DNA from: Rhizobium sp. Root274
GTDB taxonomy: Bacteria; Pseudomonadota; Alphaproteobacteria; Rhizobiales; Rhizobiaceae
Reading direction: 5' to 3'
Assembly: GCF_001429245.1 (NCBI RefSeq)
Contig: NZ_LMJE01000008.1
Span: 1 to 64,000, forward strand
Length of the DNA stretch: 64,000 nucleotides
Made by a program: the position numbers and the translations under genes. The notes beneath the pieces were generated by a model. It made no database searches. It was not told the DNA's origin and saw only the letters and a list, made by a program, of their open reading frames with translations. How positions within the stretch are numbered: the stretch's first letter is position 1; each line of letters starts with the position of its first letter. Shown in pieces: positions 61,617-64,000 of the stretch.

Positions 61617-62157
61617 CACGCCTGAAAAGCAAACGGATCTGCAGCCGGGGCGGGTTGCTGCCAAAAGGGCGGCGATCGCACTCGGCTTCTTTGGGCTAAT
61701 CGGGATCGCGGTTATGGTCGCCGGCCCGGATGCCGCTTATCCATGGATCAAAGCACTTCATGTGATCGCCATCATCTCCTGGATGGCGGGGATGCTCTAT
61801 CTGCCGCGACTTTTCATTTATCACAGCGATTGTGAGCCGGAGTCCGCTCAGGCCCGAACTTTTGCCGTGATGGAACGTCGGCTGGTCACGGTGATTATGA
61901 ACCCCGCCATGGTGGTCTCCTGGGTTCTAGGGCTTTACCTCGCCTGGTCGGTCTTCGGCTTCCAGGGTGGCTGGCTGCACATGAAACTTGCGGCCGTCGT
62001 CGCTCTCTCAGCTGTGCATGGCTATTTTGCCAAGTCTGCTCGGCTGTTCGGAGAAGGTCTTTACGTCAGAACTCCACGCTTTTGGCGGATCATGAATGAA
62101 GCGCCGACTTTGTTGATGATCGCGATCGTGATCCTGGTCGTGGTGAAACCCTTCTGA
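61609..62157 (+). CDS. hemJ: Protoporphyrinogen IX oxidase HemJ
   Basis: This 182-residue membrane protein has about four membrane segments and is the HemJ type of protoporphyrinogen oxidase. Conserved residues include [27 protein letters not shown] with His51. The start is a TTG at 61609 overlapping the hemE stop, so translation is coupled; no ATG fits in frame there. It completes the haem pair with hemE. Confidence 0.9.
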   Translation: MVDTPEKQTDLQPGRVAAKRAAIALGFFGLIGIAVMVAGPDAAYPWIKALHVIAIISWMAGMLYLPRLFIYHSDCEPESAQARTFAVMERRLVTVIMNPAMVVSWVLGLYLAWSVFGFQGGWLHMKLAAVVALSAVHGYFAKSARLFGEGLYVRTPRFWRIMNEAPTLLMIAIVILVVVKPF

Positions 62158-62348
62158 TCGATCTTCGGCTTCTCGTTTATTTTAATTGCGGTCGGCTTTT
62201 CGCTTGCGGTCAAATGCGTGAATCGCTATTTTCGCGCCACTTCTCCTTTTGGCTTGCGTAACATTCAGTCATTTGCGGCCCTCGCATCGTACCGAATTCC
62301 ACCAGCTCGCCGCTCCCCAGAAAAATCCAGAATAACGTGGTCCTCTTC
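62158..62348. promoter_or_regulatory. rho leader region
   Basis: This 191-bp gap between hemJ and rho has no supported gene. In many bacteria rho is autoregulated through a long leader, and this length allows that. The sequence shows no strong hairpin that I could identify. Confidence 0.35.
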
Positions 62349-63614
62349 ATGGCTGAAATGAAGCTACAAGAACTCAAGAGCAAATCTCCGACCGATCTGC
62401 TGACCTTTGCTGAATCGCTTGAAGTCGAAAACGCGAGCACGATGCGCAAGCAGGAGCTCATGTTCGCCATCCTCAAGATGCTGGCGAGCCAGGATGTCGA
62501 GATCATCGGCGAAGGGGTCGTGGAAGTTCTTCAGGACGGCTTCGGGTTCTTGCGGTCTGCCAATGCCAATTATCTGCCCGGTCCTGATGATATCTATATC
62601 TCACCCTCCCAGATCCGCCGCTTCTCGTTGAAGACGGGCGACACGGTTGAGGGTCCGATCCGCGGACCGAAAGAAGGCGAACGCTACTTCGCCCTGCTCA
62701 AGGTCAACACGATCAATTTCGAGGATCCGGAAAAGATCCGTCACAAGGTTCACTTCGACAACTTGACCCCGCTCTATCCGAACGAGCGGTTCAAGATGGA
62801 GCTGGACATCCCCACGTCGAAGGATCTGTCGGCGCGTGTGATTGATCTCGTTGCACCGCTTGGCAAGGGCCAGCGCGGCCTGATCGTCGCGCCGCCGCGC
62901 ACCGGCAAGACGGTGCTGCTGCAGAATATCGCTCATTCCATCACGGCCAATCATCCGGAATGTTATCTGATCGTCTTGCTGATCGACGAGCGCCCGGAAG
63001 AAGTCACGGACATGCAGCGCTCGGTCAAGGGTGAGGTTGTCTCCTCGACCTTCGACGAGCCTGCAGTTCGCCACGTTCAGGTCGCCGAAATGGTGATCGA
63101 GAAGGCGAAGCGTCTGGTCGAGCACGGCCGCGACGTCGTCATCCTGCTCGATTCGATCACACGTCTCGGCCGCGCTTACAACACGGTTGTCCCATCCTCC
63201 GGCAAGGTTCTAACCGGTGGTGTCGACGCGAACGCGCTCCAGCGCCCGAAGCGTTTCTTTGGTGCCGCTCGTAACATCGAAGAAGGTGGATCTCTGACCA
63301 TCATTGCCACCGCGCTGATCGATACCGGCAGCCGAATGGATGAAGTGATCTTCGAAGAGTTCAAGGGCACTGGCAACTCGGAAATTGTGCTCGACCGCAA
63401 GGTCGCAGACAAGCGCATCTTCCCGTCGATGGATATTCTGAAGTCCGGGACTCGCAAGGAAGACCTGCTTGTTCCGCGCCAGGATCTGCAGAAGATTTTC
63501 GTTTTGCGTCGTATCCTCGCACCGATGGGCACGACCGATGCGATCGAATTCCTCATCGACAAGCTCAAGCAGACGAAGAACAACGGCGACTTCTTCGACT
63601 CGATGAACACCTAA
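62349..63614 (+). CDS. rho: Transcription termination factor Rho
   Basis: This 421-residue hexameric RNA helicase ends transcription at untranslated, C-rich RNA. The RNA-binding domain has GFGFLRS (about 62-68) and [10 protein letters not shown]. ATPase Walker A is [12 protein letters not shown], followed by [10 protein letters not shown] and the Q-loop. ATG 62349 is preferred over the GTG at 62337. Downstream lies a UUCG-type hairpin before mnmE. Confidence 0.98.
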   Translation: MAEMKLQELKSKSPTDLLTFAESLEVENASTMRKQELMFAILKMLASQDVEIIGEGVVEVLQDGFGFLRSANANYLPGPDDIYISPSQIRRFSLKTGDTVEGPIRGPKEGERYFALLKVNTINFEDPEKIRHKVHFDNLTPLYPNERFKMELDIPTSKDLSARVIDLVAPLGKGQRGLIVAPPRTGKTVLLQNIAHSITANHPECYLIVLLIDERPEEVTDMQRSVKGEVVSSTFDEPAVRHVQVAEMVIEKAKRLVEHGRDVVILLDSITRLGRAYNTVVPSSGKVLTGGVDANALQRPKRFFGAARNIEEGGSLTIIATALIDTGSRMDEVIFEEFKGTGNSEIVLDRKVADKRIFPSMDILKSGTRKEDLLVPRQDLQKIFVLRRILAPMGTTDAIEFLIDKLKQTKNNGDFFDSMNT

Positions 63615-63622
63615 AGCGGATC

Positions 63623-63640
63623 CGGCCGCTTCGGCGGCCG
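63623..63640 (+). repeat. GC-rich TTCG hairpin after rho
   Basis: CGGCCGC-TTCG-GCGGCCG is a perfect 7-bp stem with a very stable UUCG tetraloop. It begins 9 bases after the rho stop and has no T-run, so it may be an RNA-stabilising or pausing hairpin rather than an intrinsic terminator. Confidence 0.6.
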
Positions 63641-63666
63641 TATTGCTATCGACGAGGAGCAAACGG

Positions 63667-64000
63667 TTGGCGGCTTTGTCGGATACCATTTTTGCTCTTT
63701 CGTCGGGCGCAGTGCCCTCCGGCGTTGCCGTTCTCCGGATCAGCGGACCACAGGCCATTGAGGTTTCTTCTGTTCTCTGCAACAGACAATTGCCGCCGCC
63801 TCGCATAGCCGGTCTGAGAAGGCTCTATCTACCTGAGGGCGAGTTCCTCGATCAGGGTCTGGTGCTTGTCTTTCCCGGGCCCAATTCCTTCACCGGCGAA
63901 GATTGCGTCGAGCTCCATCTTCATGGAAGCCGGGCCGTCGTTGCAGCCGCTCTCGACTCCTTAGCCGGATTCGAAGGGCTGCGAATGGCGGAACCGGGAG
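63667..64000 (+). CDS. mnmE: tRNA modification GTPase MnmE (TrmE), N-terminal part
   Basis: The frame from TTG 63667 runs off the right edge after 111 codons. The translation has the N-terminal folate-binding domain of MnmE, with DTIFALSSGAVPSGVAVLRI, then FPGPNSFTGEDCVELHLHGS. MnmE with MnmG makes the 5-carboxymethylaminomethyl modification of wobble U34. The TTG start is preceded by GAGGAGC about 7 bases away. The GTPase domain lies beyond the window. Confidence 0.92.
   Translation, partial: MAALSDTIFALSSGAVPSGVAVLRISGPQAIEVSSVLCNRQLPPPRIAGLRRLYLPEGEFLDQGLVLVFPGPNSFTGEDCVELHLHGSRAVVAAALDSLAGFEGLRMAEPG

Overview
The window reads as ordinary, high-GC, gene-dense chromosome of an alphaproteobacterium of the order Hyphomicrobiales (Rhizobiales), most likely family Rhizobiaceae (Rhizobium/Agrobacterium type). 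Pointers are the ActS/ActR and ChvI/ChvG two-component systems, the hprK - EIIA-Man - HPr cluster behind chvG, ATP-type pckA, a DivL-type tyrosine 'histidine kinase', AddAB instead of RecBCD, a DUF1402 gene next to hslU, DUF2852, and the order dnaQ-coaE-aroE-maf-PPSR / hemE-hemJ-rho-mnmE, which flanks the chromosomal origin in this order. I saw no IS element, prophage, CRISPR array or tRNA.

Layout. 1-237: leader of something transcribed leftward off the edge, with a textbook sigma70-type promoter (possibly an rRNA operon). 295-7044: ornithine-cyclodeaminase-like protein, HrpB helicase, redox two-component system ActS/ActR, MmcB nuclease-like protein, periplasmic L,D-transpeptidase. 7124-13936 (minus): malate synthase G, hydantoinase/oxoprolinase-like protein, cytochrome P450, DUF1402 protein. 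14045-15946 (minus): HslU and HslV; divergently 16148-20353: hisB-hisH-hisA-hisF-hisE-coaA. 20369-23158 (minus): alkB, arfB, pckA. 23505-27342: chvI-chvG-hprK-EIIA-ptsH. 27505-33955: ahcY, divL, a tsaE/amgK fusion and murU. 33958-41096: addB-addA-trxA. 41150-47560 (minus): folC, accD, trpA, trpB, trpF, a YgjP-type metalloprotein, DUF2852. 47705-49860: phaZ and a divergent nitroreductase. 49999-55312 (minus): gyrB, an XRE regulator, Smr protein, MltA, Tim44-like. 55461-56516: fxsA, secB. 56567-60181 (minus): dnaQ, coaE, aroE, maf, PPSR. 60182-60584: candidate chromosomal origin oriC. 60585-64000: hemE, hemJ, rho and the start of mnmE.

How it fits together. The window is the left flank of a replication origin. 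A 403-bp non-coding segment before hemE has a perfect DnaA box, two variant boxes, a CtrA-like site and three GANTC sites in an AT-rich block. Three parS-like palindromes (in hisF, beside gyrB, in the aroE start) lie within about 42 kb of it. Envelope and acid/redox sensing (ActSR, ChvGI), cell-cycle signalling (DivL), peptidoglycan turnover (L,D-transpeptidase, MltA, AmgK-MurU, DUF1402) and carbon metabolism (glcB, pckA, phaZ, PTS proteins) sit among housekeeping biosynthesis (his, trp, coaA/E, folC, accD, hemE/J).

Most worth a second look: the oriC/parS set, the perfect 20-bp palindrome in the predicted gyrB leader, the TsaE-AmgK fusion followed by MurU, the AccD lacking its zinc-finger cysteines, the stem-loops before ahcY, and the lysozyme-like DUF1402 protein beside hslUV.
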